Source: Aliarcobacter sp. (GTDB taxonomy: Bacteria; Campylobacterota; Campylobacteria; Campylobacterales; Arcobacteraceae). Taken from it: a DNA stretch of 64,000 nt. Below, in pieces: positions 51,138 through 60,315 of this stretch; the first letter of the stretch is position 1, and each line of letters starts with the position of its first letter. The notes under the pieces were generated by a model. The model searched no databases and was not told the origin of the DNA. It saw only the letters and a program-made list of their open reading frames with translations. The stretch is from positions 74,909-138,908 of the forward strand of contig JAQVBE010000003.1 in NCBI GenBank assembly GCA_028690445.1. The letters are read 5' to 3'. Both the position numbers and the translations under genes were made by a program.

Positions 51138-53676
51138 AATTAATTTCTCTAATTTTATTTAATAAATCAAATACTATTTCAATATTCTCTTCAACTTCTT
51201 TTGTTGTAGCAAATATTTTATCATTTTCACTTTTATCACAATACAAATCAACAGTAGTTTGTACTAATTCATGTACTTTTTTATGAGCATTTTTTAAATC
51301 AATCCATTCTTTACTTTTTGCAAAATGCTTATCTTCATTTAAATCTAACCATTTCCCTAAGTTACATTCATGGGCATTTTTTACTGTAAATTTAAATCCT
51401 TCTTTACATAAAGCAAAGTTGGCATTTTTAAAATTTATATGATCAGATTTCAATCTGTTTATATCAATAATCAAATTAGTATCACAAACTCTTTTGTGAG
51501 CATTTCTATCAAAACTTGTTTGATTTATTGTACTTTGTAAATTGCTTACTAAAGTTGATGTTTTAGCAGCCATATTGTTAATTGTTGAAGCAAGTGCTGC
51601 ATTTTGTTGAGTTGCTTGATCTAAAGAATTAACTGTATCATTTATTTGAGACATTGCCAATTGTTGCTCTTTTGAAGCATTTGCAACATCTGCTATTAAT
51701 TTTGTAGTTACAACAATATTTTCATTTAAATCATTATAACCTTCAATCATTTTTGAAGTAATATCTTTACCCTCTTTTGCTTTTGTAGTTGCATTTAAAA
51801 CTATTGTTTTTATTTCATTTGCTGCTTCTGCACTTCTTGAAGCTAGATTTCGCACCTCTGCTGCAACTACTGCAAATCCTTTTCCAGCCTCTCCAGCAGT
51901 TGCAGCTTCTACAGCTGCATTTAATGAAAGAATATTTGTTTGAAATGCAATTTGGTCTATTATAGAAATTGCATCATTTATTGCATTTACTTGGGTATTT
52001 ATTTCATCCATAGAAGTTGCTGTTTTATATGCTAATTCTTTTCCAATATCACTTGATTTTGTAACATTTTGAGCATATAAAGCCATTTTAGAAGTATTTT
52101 CACCACTTCTTGTAAGTGTTGCTGAAATTTCTTCAATTGCTGCTGCTGTTTCTTCAAGTGAAGCTGCTTGAATATTTGATGAATTACTTAATTTTTTTGA
52201 TGCATTTTCTAATTCATTTGCACTTGAAGATAGTTCTGTATTTGATTTCTCAATTAAACACATAACTTCATTAATTGAAGATTGCGTAACTTTTGTTCCA
52301 CTTAATAATGAAGCTATTATTCCTGTTAAATCATCAATATGTGGTATTGCATAATCATATTTTGCAGTTGATAAAGCAACTAAAGATTCACTTAAAATCG
52401 TAAGATTTTTTTGCATTCGTCCAATCATATTGTTGATTTCACTAACTAAAGAATCAACGCCCTCAGAATGTGCTTTTCCTTTAATTCTATCATTTAATAA
52501 TCCAGCATTTACCTTTTCTATTATTTTTCTTGATTCTTCAATTACGATATGATCTTGAATCAAACCTTTTTCAATAGAATCTAAATAATTGTTAAAACTA
52601 TGAACAACATCTCCTATTTCATCATTTGATTTTATAGTTATTCTTGTACTTTCAGATGAATTATCTAATCTAATTGCATCAATTGAATTTTTAAGATTTA
52701 ATATTGGAGCTAAAATATTATTTTTCATATTTATCAAAGAAATAGCCATAGTAAATAACAATGCAATAACTAAAATAATCAAAGCAACCCAGATAATAGC
52801 GGAAGCATGGTCAATAGCATTTTGAACAGTTTGTTTTGGTTTTGCAGTTAATGCAATTCCTAATTTTTTACCACTAAAATCAACTATATCAATATATGTA
52901 TAAAAATATTTATCTGACATTAGATATTTATTTTCAAATAGTTTACTAAAATCTATTTTTTTACTATCTTCTAAAAATTCTTTATTAATAAATTTTTGAG
53001 AAATCAAATAATCATTTAATTTATCTTCTGCTTTTATTTCTGCAATTGCTAGTTTACTATCCATCAAAAGTAAAAAAGCATCTCCATGTTCATCAAATGA
53101 TGTAGCAACAGAATTTATACCTTGCATAAACTCCATAGAACCTAAATGTTTTTGGTTTTCATCAAATACAGGAACAACTGAACGAATACTAAGTCCTGCT
53201 TCTCCAACTTCAAAAGTATTAACTGCTTTTTTTTCACTATTTACTTTTACAACACTTGCTCTAAAAGAACTTAAATCATCTCCAAATTTATCAGCTTTCC
53301 AAGATCTTAAAAAAGAGTGATTGTCTTTTGTGTGAATATGAATTTGAATATTTTGAAAAGGTGTTGATTTTTTCATATTATCTGAAAGTGTTGATAGTGC
53401 TTTTATAGCCAATTCCCTATCATTTGAAGCTAATCCTTCTTTTATTGAAGAATCATTTGAAATAGAAATTGCATTTGAAATTCCAACTTCAAATTTTGCA
53501 TCAATTTTAATTTTTGACAATTCGTTTAATTCGATTTTTACATCATTATAAACTTCATTTCTCAAATCATTTTTATATTTATTTAGTATAAAATAACCTA
53601 TAATTAAAACGAATATTGTCACTATTACATTTATTAATGTAAATTTTTTTCCTATTGTCAGTGCTTTCATCTTCAT
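51124..53676 (-). CDS. Methyl-accepting chemotaxis protein with periplasmic Cache-like and C-terminal CZB domains
   Basis: An 850-residue chemoreceptor: membrane helix about 12-30, a long periplasmic ligand domain (about 30-290, double-Cache-like), second helix about 292-315, HAMP, then the signalling coiled coil with the conserved tip [18 protein letters not shown] and [16 protein letters not shown]. The C-terminus has a chemoreceptor zinc-binding (CZB) domain: His in DHINFK, Cys in ECNLGKW, and His residues in [12 protein letters not shown] domains sense zinc or reactive chlorine. The ligand is not predictable. YbgC overlaps its end by 14 bases. Confidence 0.93.
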   Translation of the reverse strand: MKMKALTIGKKFTLINVIVTIFVLIIGYFILNKYKNDLRNEVYNDVKIELNELSKIKIDAKFEVGISNAISISNDSSIKEGLASNDRELAIKALSTLSDNMKKSTPFQNIQIHIHTKDNHSFLRSWKADKFGDDLSSFRASVVKVNSEKKAVNTFEVGEAGLSIRSVVPVFDENQKHLGSMEFMQGINSVATSFDEHGDAFLLLMDSKLAIAEIKAEDKLNDYLISQKFINKEFLEDSKKIDFSKLFENKYLMSDKYFYTYIDIVDFSGKKLGIALTAKPKQTVQNAIDHASAIIWVALIILVIALLFTMAISLINMKNNILAPILNLKNSIDAIRLDNSSESTRITIKSNDEIGDVVHSFNNYLDSIEKGLIQDHIVIEESRKIIEKVNAGLLNDRIKGKAHSEGVDSLVSEINNMIGRMQKNLTILSESLVALSTAKYDYAIPHIDDLTGIIASLLSGTKVTQSSINEVMCLIEKSNTELSSSANELENASKKLSNSSNIQAASLEETAAAIEEISATLTRSGENTSKMALYAQNVTKSSDIGKELAYKTATSMDEINTQVNAINDAISIIDQIAFQTNILSLNAAVEAATAGEAGKGFAVVAAEVRNLASRSAEAANEIKTIVLNATTKAKEGKDITSKMIEGYNDLNENIVVTTKLIADVANASKEQQLAMSQINDTVNSLDQATQQNAALASTINNMAAKTSTLVSNLQSTINQTSFDRNAHKRVCDTNLIIDINRLKSDHINFKNANFALCKEGFKFTVKNAHECNLGKWLDLNEDKHFAKSKEWIDLKNAHKKVHELVQTTVDLYCDKSENDKIFATTKEVEENIEIVFDLLNKIREINCDRN

Positions 53677-53757
53677 CCTTATATAAAATAACTAATATAT
53701 TATTACTATTTTCCAAAAAAGCAGATTAAAAGCCTATAAAATAAGAAAAAAATAACT

Positions 53758-54777
53758 TTATCCCATAGGATATAATATTTCTTTTTGAATAAGTTCTATC
53801 TTCGAAAGGAGTTCATTATCAATGGCAAAGTTAAATGCTTTTAACGATTCATCTAACTGTTCAGAAGTTCTTGCTCCAATAATTGTAGAAGCTACAAAAT
53901 CAAAATGTTTTGAATATGCAACTGCTAAAGTTACAGGTGAAATTCCATACTCACGGGCAAGTTCTAAATATTTTATAGTTGCGGCAATTGTTTTATCATT
54001 TACAAATCTTGTTGCTTGAGCTTGAACTCTTGGGTTTTCATGTTTCATATATGCAGAAAATCTTGCATCTTCAGGATAAAAAGCATTATTATATTTTCCA
54101 CTTAAAACTCCTCCACCAATTGGAGAATATGGAAGTAAAGAGATATTTTCTTTTTTACAAACCGTTGAAAGTTCATCCAAAAATCTTGGATTTAAGAGCG
54201 AAAAATTATTTTGAATAGATTCAAATCTAGCTAGATTTTTATTTTTTGAAGTTTCATTTGCTTTGGTAAGTCCATAAGCTGTATCATTTGAAGTTCCAAT
54301 ATATCTTACTTTTCCTTCACGAACTAACTCATCAAAAGCTTTTAAACTCTCCTCAATAGGCACAATAGCATCAGGCCAATGCATTTGATAAAGGTCGATA
54401 TAATCAGTATCTAATCTTCTTAAACTTCCCTCAATTGCTCTTTTAATGTGAAAAGAATCTATTGCAGTTAATCCATGACGTGTAGGTGGAACAAACCAAC
54501 CAGATGCTGCACCACTTACTTTTGTAGCTAAAATTATTGAGTCTCTTGGTTTTGTTTTTAACCATTCGCCAACGATTAATTCAGTTGTTCCTTCATAAGA
54601 TTTTTTTGGTGGAACTGGATAAATCTCAGCTGTATCATAAAAATTTATTCCACTATCATACGCTTTATCTAAAATTTTAAAAGCCTCTTGTCTTGAGGCA
54701 CTTGAACCAAAAGTCATAGTTCCCATACAAATTGAACTAACTCGAAGTCCACTTCTTCCTATATATCTATAATCCAT
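53758..54777 (-). CDS. Aldo/keto reductase (Tas/YghZ-like)
   Basis: A 339-residue NADPH-dependent oxidoreductase with a TIM barrel. Catalytic residues are in FYDTAEIYP (Asp and Tyr), LATKVSG (Lys) and YQMHWPD (His). The start MDYRYIGRSGLRVSSICMG is typical. The family reduces aldehydes and ketones. Substrate unknown. It is transcribed alone downstream of the SLAC1 gene in the same direction (66 bases apart). Confidence 0.94.
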   Translation of the reverse strand: MDYRYIGRSGLRVSSICMGTMTFGSSASRQEAFKILDKAYDSGINFYDTAEIYPVPPKKSYEGTTELIVGEWLKTKPRDSIILATKVSGAASGWFVPPTRHGLTAIDSFHIKRAIEGSLRRLDTDYIDLYQMHWPDAIVPIEESLKAFDELVREGKVRYIGTSNDTAYGLTKANETSKNKNLARFESIQNNFSLLNPRFLDELSTVCKKENISLLPYSPIGGGVLSGKYNNAFYPEDARFSAYMKHENPRVQAQATRFVNDKTIAATIKYLELAREYGISPVTLAVAYSKHFDFVASTIIGARTSEQLDESLKAFNFAIDNELLSKIELIQKEILYPMG

Positions 54778-54843
54778 AATATTTCCTTCATATTTTTATA
54801 AAGGTAAATTATAACTACTTAAAAAAAATATTTGGATTAAATT

Positions 54844-55821
54844 TTATTCCATTATACAAATTTCTTTTTTCCTCATGTGTTTTATAGTTTGAATTGCCAC
54901 TAATATAACAATTAAAGTTGTAATAAAAGTTAAAAAATAAGCTAAAAATCCATAAAACCATTTTGAAGTTAATTCATACATTAAAATAGTAGCCAAAGTA
55001 ATAGCTGCCATTGGAAAAGTAAATGCCCACCAAGAGATAAAAAACTTAATATTTATAAAATTTTTATACATAACAAAAACTAAAATAGTAAAAAACAGTC
55101 CTAAATTAAATAAAATTTGAGCAAAAAAATCTAAATTTCCAGTTAATTTTATATATGAAATAAATCCAATTGATGGAGGTGCAATAAGTATAAAAAGTGT
55201 TGGCATAAATTTTGGTGCAAATTGATTATGAAAAATAATTCTATTTAAAATAATTGCAAACAAAATTATCCAAAAGAATATTCCAATTGAAAAATAAAAG
55301 TATAAAATAGAATCATCAATAAAACCTTTTCCCGCAATTGGAACAATCAAATTTCCAACAATTGGAATAAACCAAGCAGGATTTGAATGTTGCATTTCAA
55401 GGTTATTATTTATCCAAAATTTAATAGTATAAAAAGTAAAAAAGATATGTAAACCAGCTCCAACTATACAAAATATTTGAGCCAAAGAATCAATATTATG
55501 TCTATAAATCATAGATAGAATCAGTATAGAAATAGAAGATGCTGCAAAAAAGTTTATTCGTATGGGATGTGAAAACTCTTTTTTTACTTCATTTTTGTGT
55601 TTAATTATTTTTAAAATATAAAAATATAAAATCACGAAAAAAAGTACTGTTGTTAAAATTGCCATAAAAATTGCTATAAAAGAAGGAAAAAACAGAACTT
55701 CATTGATTCTTTTATACACCAAAGACAAACCTGATAATCCCATTATAATGGCAAACATCATAACTGGGAAAAACTGTAATCTATCCGACGGAATAGATTT
55801 TATTGTTTCTTGTTCTTGCAT
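54844..55821 (-). CDS. SLAC1/TehA-family anion channel or tellurite-resistance protein
   Basis: A 325-residue membrane protein with ten predicted helices in the SLAC1/TehA/Mae1 (C4-dicarboxylate/anion channel) family. Recognisable are PVMMFAIIMGLSGLSL (first helix) and NPAWFIPIVGNLIVPIAG (helix 5 region). Members conduct anions or dicarboxylates; TehA relatives give tellurite resistance. The actual substrate is not predictable. Confidence 0.9.
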   Translation of the reverse strand: MQEQETIKSIPSDRLQFFPVMMFAIIMGLSGLSLVYKRINEVLFFPSFIAIFMAILTTVLFFVILYFYILKIIKHKNEVKKEFSHPIRINFFAASSISILILSMIYRHNIDSLAQIFCIVGAGLHIFFTFYTIKFWINNNLEMQHSNPAWFIPIVGNLIVPIAGKGFIDDSILYFYFSIGIFFWIILFAIILNRIIFHNQFAPKFMPTLFILIAPPSIGFISYIKLTGNLDFFAQILFNLGLFFTILVFVMYKNFINIKFFISWWAFTFPMAAITLATILMYELTSKWFYGFLAYFLTFITTLIVILVAIQTIKHMRKKEICIME

Positions 55822-55878
55822 TATTAAATCCTATTAAGAATAATTAATTATAATTAGAAAAAATTTCAAAGGTTTATT

Positions 55879-56091
55879 TTGGCAAAAAATAAAAAAAGTA
55901 TAGATTTAAGTAAAGATAACTTATCTTTTGAAGAGAGAAATCAAACTATAAAACTATTAACTTTTAAAATAGATAATATGACACTAAATATTTCAATTTT
56001 TGAAAAAGAAAAATTTATCAAAAATAGTACTATGGTATTTGCACATCTACCTAAAAAACTAAAAACCAAACTAAATCCAACAAGTAAATAA
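55879..56091 (+). CDS. Hypothetical small basic protein
   Basis: A 70-residue soluble, Lys-rich protein (MAKNKKSIDLSKDNLSFEER to LKTKLNPTSK), start TTG at 55879 preceded by AAAGG. No family recognised. It is divergent from the SLAC1 gene by 57 bases. The short length leaves doubt. Confidence 0.5.
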   Translation: MAKNKKSIDLSKDNLSFEERNQTIKLLTFKIDNMTLNISIFEKEKFIKNSTMVFAHLPKKLKTKLNPTSK

Positions 56092-56263
56092 TAGATTCTT
56101 TCTAAATATTTTTATAATTATAACTTATAAAAATTAAAGTTTGTTTTATTATATATAAGCTTTAATTATAATACTAAAATAAAATATAATTTTCATTGAT
56201 TTTATGAATAATACTTTCTTTATTGAAAATTCAATACAATACCAAAACTAAAAAACAAGGCAG

Positions 56264-56497
56264 ATGATGGGAAGAGCAAATAATTCAAGTGTAGATACTA
56301 CAAAAGGCGATAGATTAGCAAAAAAAATGAATGAAAAAAGAAATGTTCTAAAAGCAGGATTTGCACCAGATGGAGCTGAAAAAAAAGAACAAATAGTAAA
56401 TGCTAGAAAAGCTGCAAATGTAGATGCTCAAAAAGAAAAAAGAAAAAAGAATGCAAAACTAGCTAAAGCTACTAAGAAAAAAAATAAAAAAAAATAA
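56264..56497 (+). CDS. Hypothetical very basic small protein
   Basis: A 77-residue protein, almost entirely Lys/Ala/Asn with a C-terminal poly-Lys tail (ATKKKNKKK). It may bind nucleic acid or be ribosome-associated, but composition is the only evidence. ATG at 56264 has AAGG upstream; two in-frame ATGs at the start (MMGRANN). Separated from the preceding small gene by 172 bases. The hairpin at 56518-56537 may end it. Confidence 0.55.
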   Translation: MMGRANNSSVDTTKGDRLAKKMNEKRNVLKAGFAPDGAEKKEQIVNARKAANVDAQKEKRKKNAKLAKATKKKNKKK

Positions 56498-56517
56498 TAA
56501 ACTGAAAAATTTTCTAA

Positions 56518-56537
56518 CTGACCCTTTTAAGGGGCAG
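56518..56537. terminator. Hairpin between the basic protein gene and the cobB-like gene
   Basis: CTGACCC (56518-56524) and GGGGCAG (56531-56537) pair around a TTTTAA loop, with one A-G mismatch. No T tract follows, so its terminator role is uncertain. Confidence 0.45.
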
Positions 56538-56559
56538 ATTATGAGGAGATACAACTCTA

Positions 56560-57828
56560 TTATAATAGATACTTTTTTATTTTATTAAAATTATTTCTCA
56601 ACATTGTATGTAAATATGTTCCAAATACATTTTCATTTTTAAAAGCAGCGTATGTACCATCTTGTGAAGTTTTCTTATAAAGTTTGTATTCCCCTACTTT
56701 TTCTTCATCAATTAATTTTGTAAAATGAAAAGCATGACCTGTAATACCTAATTCATTTTCATAATAACCCATTCGATAAAATCTTTTTCCTAAAGTAAAA
56801 TCTAAATCTAATAATCCCATCATTTTTCTATCATCAACCCTATTTGATAGAAATAATAATCCAGCGCATTCACCATATATTTTTTTATTTTGTTTTGCAT
56901 GAGTCAATAATGAATTTTTAAAATCATTTGAATTTTCTATTTTTTCATAAGCCTCTTTTGTTTCTATATACCCGCCAACAATAAAAACAACATCGGCATC
57001 TAAAGGGATAAGTTCATCATTTATGGTATTTACAACTGTCACTTTTGTAAAAGTTTCTTTTAAAAATTCTAAATTATCATGATACAAAAAAGAGAAATTA
57101 TCATCATTTACCAAAGCTATATGTTTATCATAAATTTCTACTTTTTCAAAAGGATACTCTTCTATTTTTTGAGTTTTAGAATTTGCAATAATCTCTAATT
57201 TTTCTAAATCTATATGTTTTAAAACCTCTTTTGACATGAGTTCAAGTTTTTCTATTTTATTATCTTTTAAATCAAGTCCAAGATGGGTAGAATCTAAAGT
57301 ATCAAGTCTATTTTGAATCCAACCTAAAACTACAACATCATCAAAATCTTTTTCCACTTGATTTTTGATTAATTCAAAATGACCAAGTGATGAGATATAA
57401 TTAAAAACCACTGCTTTTATAGTATTTCCCTCTTGATAAGTTTTAAGACCTTTTATCACAGCACTTAAAGTAATATACGAGCCACTTCCATCTAAAACTA
57501 TAATTGTAGGAATATTTAAAAGTTTTGTAACATCATAAGCAGAAGCATTTTTATCCATACCATCATAAAACCCCATAACTCCTTCAAGAATAGAAATATT
57601 TTTATCACTATATTTATTAAAAAGCCATTTAACTTGGTTCTCATTCATAATACAAGTATCAAGATTTATACTAGGCGTTTGACAAATTTTTTGATGAAAA
57701 AGTGGATCTATAAAATCAGGTCCTATTTTAAATGGTCGAACAGATTTTTTATAATGATACAAAAGTGCCGTAGTTAAAGTTGTTTTTCCTTGATTTGATG
57801 CAATTGCACTTATACATATAGCTTTTAT
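56560..57828 (-). CDS. cobB: Cobyrinate a,c-diamide synthase (CobB/CbiA-like), apparent AUA start
   Basis: The enzyme adds amide groups at carboxylates a and c of cobyrinate using glutamine and ATP. It has an N-terminal ATPase and a C-terminal class I glutamine amidotransferase-like domain with Cys in YGECAGLLFLS near residue 319 and a His/Glu-type end (GTYLHTMLRNNF). FKIGPDFIDP near residue 33 is conserved. The family P-loop SAIASNQGKTTLTTALLYHY lies upstream of the first standard start (TTG 57762). The frame is open from an in-frame TAA at 57838-57840; no ATG, GTG or TTG lies between. The ATA at 57826-57828 has AAGGA six bases upstream. I therefore set the start there (422 residues). Confidence 0.82.
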   Translation of the reverse strand: MKAICISAIASNQGKTTLTTALLYHYKKSVRPFKIGPDFIDPLFHQKICQTPSINLDTCIMNENQVKWLFNKYSDKNISILEGVMGFYDGMDKNASAYDVTKLLNIPTIIVLDGSGSYITLSAVIKGLKTYQEGNTIKAVVFNYISSLGHFELIKNQVEKDFDDVVVLGWIQNRLDTLDSTHLGLDLKDNKIEKLELMSKEVLKHIDLEKLEIIANSKTQKIEEYPFEKVEIYDKHIALVNDDNFSFLYHDNLEFLKETFTKVTVVNTINDELIPLDADVVFIVGGYIETKEAYEKIENSNDFKNSLLTHAKQNKKIYGECAGLLFLSNRVDDRKMMGLLDLDFTLGKRFYRMGYYENELGITGHAFHFTKLIDEEKVGEYKLYKKTSQDGTYAAFKNENVFGTYLHTMLRNNFNKIKKYLL

Positions 57829-57851
57829 TTTAAATCCTTATAAAATTAATT

Positions 57852-58811
57852 TTATACTCTTTTATTTCTTCTAATTAATAAATAAACAAAAAATGGTGCT
57901 CCAATAAAGGCAGTTACCACACCTATTGGCAAACTTGAATCTGTATTTAAATTTCTTGAAATTAAATCTGAAAATACCAAAAATATTCCTCCAAAGAAAA
58001 ATACTGGGAAAAATAGTTTATCGGCACTTTGTTTGTAAATTAGTTTTATTATGTGAGGAATTATAAGTCCTATAAATCCAATTGGTCCTACAAAACTTAT
58101 ACTAATCCCAACACTCAAAGATACTACAACTAAAAGAAGTAAACTTATTTTATTTACATTTAAACCCTTTAAAAAAGCCGTATCATTACAAATAAGCAGT
58201 AATTTTATTTTATCTTTATTAAAACGTACAACAAAATAAAATATAAAACTTACAAGCATTACAACTATTCCACTTGAAAATCCAACCGTATCTAAACTTC
58301 CAAGAGTAAATCTAACTATTGAATAGTTTTCTTGTAAGTTACTCATATAAAAAACTAACATCAAAGCTGAGCTATAAAAATATGATAAGGCAATTCCTAT
58401 TAATAAAATTGAGTTTGTTGAAACTGCAACTGAATTTTTATTTATCTGTTTAGAGATGAAATATAGAATCAAAATAGTAATAATTGAACCAAATACAGAT
58501 GAAATACTCATATGTAAAAATGGAAAAAATACAATTGAAATAGCTGTAAAAAGTGTAGTTCCACTGGCAATTCCCAAAGTATATGGAGTTATTAGTTGAT
58601 TTTTAAAAATAATTTGAAAAATCAATCCTCCCAAAGCTAAAATTCCACCAACAAAAAAAGCTAATAGAACCCTTGAAACTCTTAAATCCCAAAATATAGT
58701 ATATGTTGTTGAAGTTGGCTCTACAATATCTTTTAATGAAATTGAAATTTCCCCTAAAAATGGAGCAACACAAACTATGATAAAACTAATTAGATATAAA
58801 AATATTTTCAT
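57852..58811 (-). CDS. BtuC-like ABC transporter permease (FecCD family)
   Basis: A 319-residue inner-membrane protein with about ten helices of the BtuC/FecCD type. FGIAS-like motifs ALGGLIFQIIFKN, TPYTLGIASGTTLF, IGFIGLIIPHIIK and SLPIGVVTAFIGAPFFVYLL match the cobalamin and siderophore permeases. With the ATPase, binding protein and TonB receptor it forms an uptake system. It overlaps the ATPase start by 4 bases (ATGA). Cobalamin as substrate is inferred from the linked cobB-like gene. Confidence 0.9.
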   Translation of the reverse strand: MKIFLYLISFIIVCVAPFLGEISISLKDIVEPTSTTYTIFWDLRVSRVLLAFFVGGILALGGLIFQIIFKNQLITPYTLGIASGTTLFTAISIVFFPFLHMSISSVFGSIITILILYFISKQINKNSVAVSTNSILLIGIALSYFYSSALMLVFYMSNLQENYSIVRFTLGSLDTVGFSSGIVVMLVSFIFYFVVRFNKDKIKLLLICNDTAFLKGLNVNKISLLLLVVVSLSVGISISFVGPIGFIGLIIPHIIKLIYKQSADKLFFPVFFFGGIFLVFSDLISRNLNTDSSLPIGVVTAFIGAPFFVYLLIRRNKRV

Positions 58812-59506
58812 AAATTTACCACCAAATGCTTATCCAATTTCATAATTGTATTATTATAAAATTTCTTAAGATTTTGATTTGAAAAAAACTCATCATGTTC
58901 TCCAAAAAATTGAATAATTCCATCACTTAAAAATAAAACTTTGTATTTTAAAGCATATGCTAAATCCAGATTGTGAGTAATTACAATCTTTTGATTTAAT
59001 AAATCTGAATTAAAAATCTCAAAAACCTCTTTTAATCTACTAATATCTAAATTTGCAGTTAATTCATCAAAAATAGTGATTTGCGCATTATGCATAATCG
59101 CACTTGCAAGAAGTAAAAGTTGTTTTTCTCCAGAACTAAATGATTTACAATATTTATCTTCTAATTTTCTAAGATTTAAAAGTTTTATCACTTCATCTAT
59201 TTTTTGATTATTAACACTACCAATAAAGGAGAGTTCTAAAAACTCCCGTAATGTAACATATTCATCAAAAATAGAGAGTTTTGGAGGTATATAATTAATT
59301 AGTTGAGTTCTTTTAAAATCACTTATTTTTGATATATTTTCACCTAAAAGTTCAACTTTATCATTTGAAATAAGATTTGATAAAACTTTTGCAAGGGTTG
59401 ATTTTCCTGCTCCATTTTCACCTAATATTATTAAGTTTTCATTTTCTTTCAAAAAAAATGAGATTTCATGTAAAATAGAACTATTGTAATTTTTTATTTC
59501 TAACAT
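58808..59506 (-). CDS. BtuD-like ABC transporter ATP-binding protein
   Basis: A 232-residue ATPase with Walker A GENGAGKST (residues 33-41), ABC signature SSGEK (about 127), Walker B ITIFDE (about 149) and the switch His in VITHNLD. It powers vitamin B12/iron-complex import. The start overlaps the end of the binding protein gene by 26 bases and its end overlaps the permease by 4, showing a tightly coupled operon. Confidence 0.94.
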   Translation of the reverse strand: MLEIKNYNSSILHEISFFLKENENLIILGENGAGKSTLAKVLSNLISNDKVELLGENISKISDFKRTQLINYIPPKLSIFDEYVTLREFLELSFIGSVNNQKIDEVIKLLNLRKLEDKYCKSFSSGEKQLLLLASAIMHNAQITIFDELTANLDISRLKEVFEIFNSDLLNQKIVITHNLDLAYALKYKVLFLSDGIIQFFGEHDEFFSNQNLKKFYNNTIMKLDKHLVVNL

Positions 59507-60314
59507 TTTCTAATATCTTTTTAAAATCTTTTATAAAAAACTCTACTCTTTGACTTGGGATTCCAGCATAAAGTTTATCTACTGTGTAAATGTTATCATC
59601 TTTTGAAGCATTTATTGGTAATTGTTTCCAAGCATTTATAATTTCATCTTGTTCTTGTTTTTTACCATCTAAAAATGGAGTTAAAAGAATTATAATATCA
59701 GGATTCATACCAATAATTTTTTCAGTATTTACAACTGGTTGGGCTGGATTTTCTGAATTATAAGCATTTTTATTTCCACTTTCTTTTATAATATCTTCAA
59801 AATATAAAAAATTTCCCGTCACATAAATCTGATTTGAAAGGGATTTTTTAGGACTTATTACAATCAAAATCTTTTTATTTTCTACTATTGAATTTATAGA
59901 TGATAAAGCATTATCTATATTTGATATTAACTCTTTTGCTTTTTCTTGTTTATCAAAAAAGTTTCCAAGTTCAGTAATTGTATTTTTTATTGATGAGATT
60001 GTATTTGTTTTATAACTCAAAGTTTTTATACCTAAAGCATTTAGATTAGAGTTTAATTTTTCATCATAATCTTGCCCGATAACAACTGTTGGTTTTGCTT
60101 CGAGTAATTTTTCTAAAGAGATGTTGTTATATCCACCAATTTTTAGAATACCCTTTGATTCTTCTGGAAAATCACAATAATTTGTGTTTGCAACAACATT
60201 TGAACCAACACCTAAAGCAAATACAATCTCATTTATTGAAGGAGAGAGAGTTACAATTCTCTCTTCCGCCAACAAATTTATACATAAAATTAGTATAAAT
60301 AAAATTTTTTTCAT
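59481..60314 (-). CDS. BtuF-like periplasmic substrate-binding protein
   Basis: A 277-residue protein with a signal peptide (residues 1-16) and two lobes of the class III binding-protein type. Key segments are RIVTLSPSINEIVFALG (residues 19-35), YCDFPEESKGILKIGGYNN, the linker helix and the AGIPSQRVEFFIKD end. The family binds cobalamin or siderophores and docks on BtuC-type permeases. The TonB receptor gene ends just upstream. Confidence 0.9.
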   Translation of the reverse strand: MKKILFILILCINLLAEERIVTLSPSINEIVFALGVGSNVVANTNYCDFPEESKGILKIGGYNNISLEKLLEAKPTVVIGQDYDEKLNSNLNALGIKTLSYKTNTISSIKNTITELGNFFDKQEKAKELISNIDNALSSINSIVENKKILIVISPKKSLSNQIYVTGNFLYFEDIIKESGNKNAYNSENPAQPVVNTEKIIGMNPDIIILLTPFLDGKKQEQDEIINAWKQLPINASKDDNIYTVDKLYAGIPSQRVEFFIKDFKKILENVRNKKLQ

Positions 60315-60315
60315 A

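Noticed and set aside
53758..54777. Link between the aldo/keto reductase and the SLAC1 gene as a detox unit
   Set aside because: The genes are 66 bases apart with no overlap, and no sequence evidence ties their functions.
56264..56497. Basic 77-aa protein as a toxin or antitoxin
   Set aside because: No partner gene or known toxin/antitoxin motif; composition alone is not enough.
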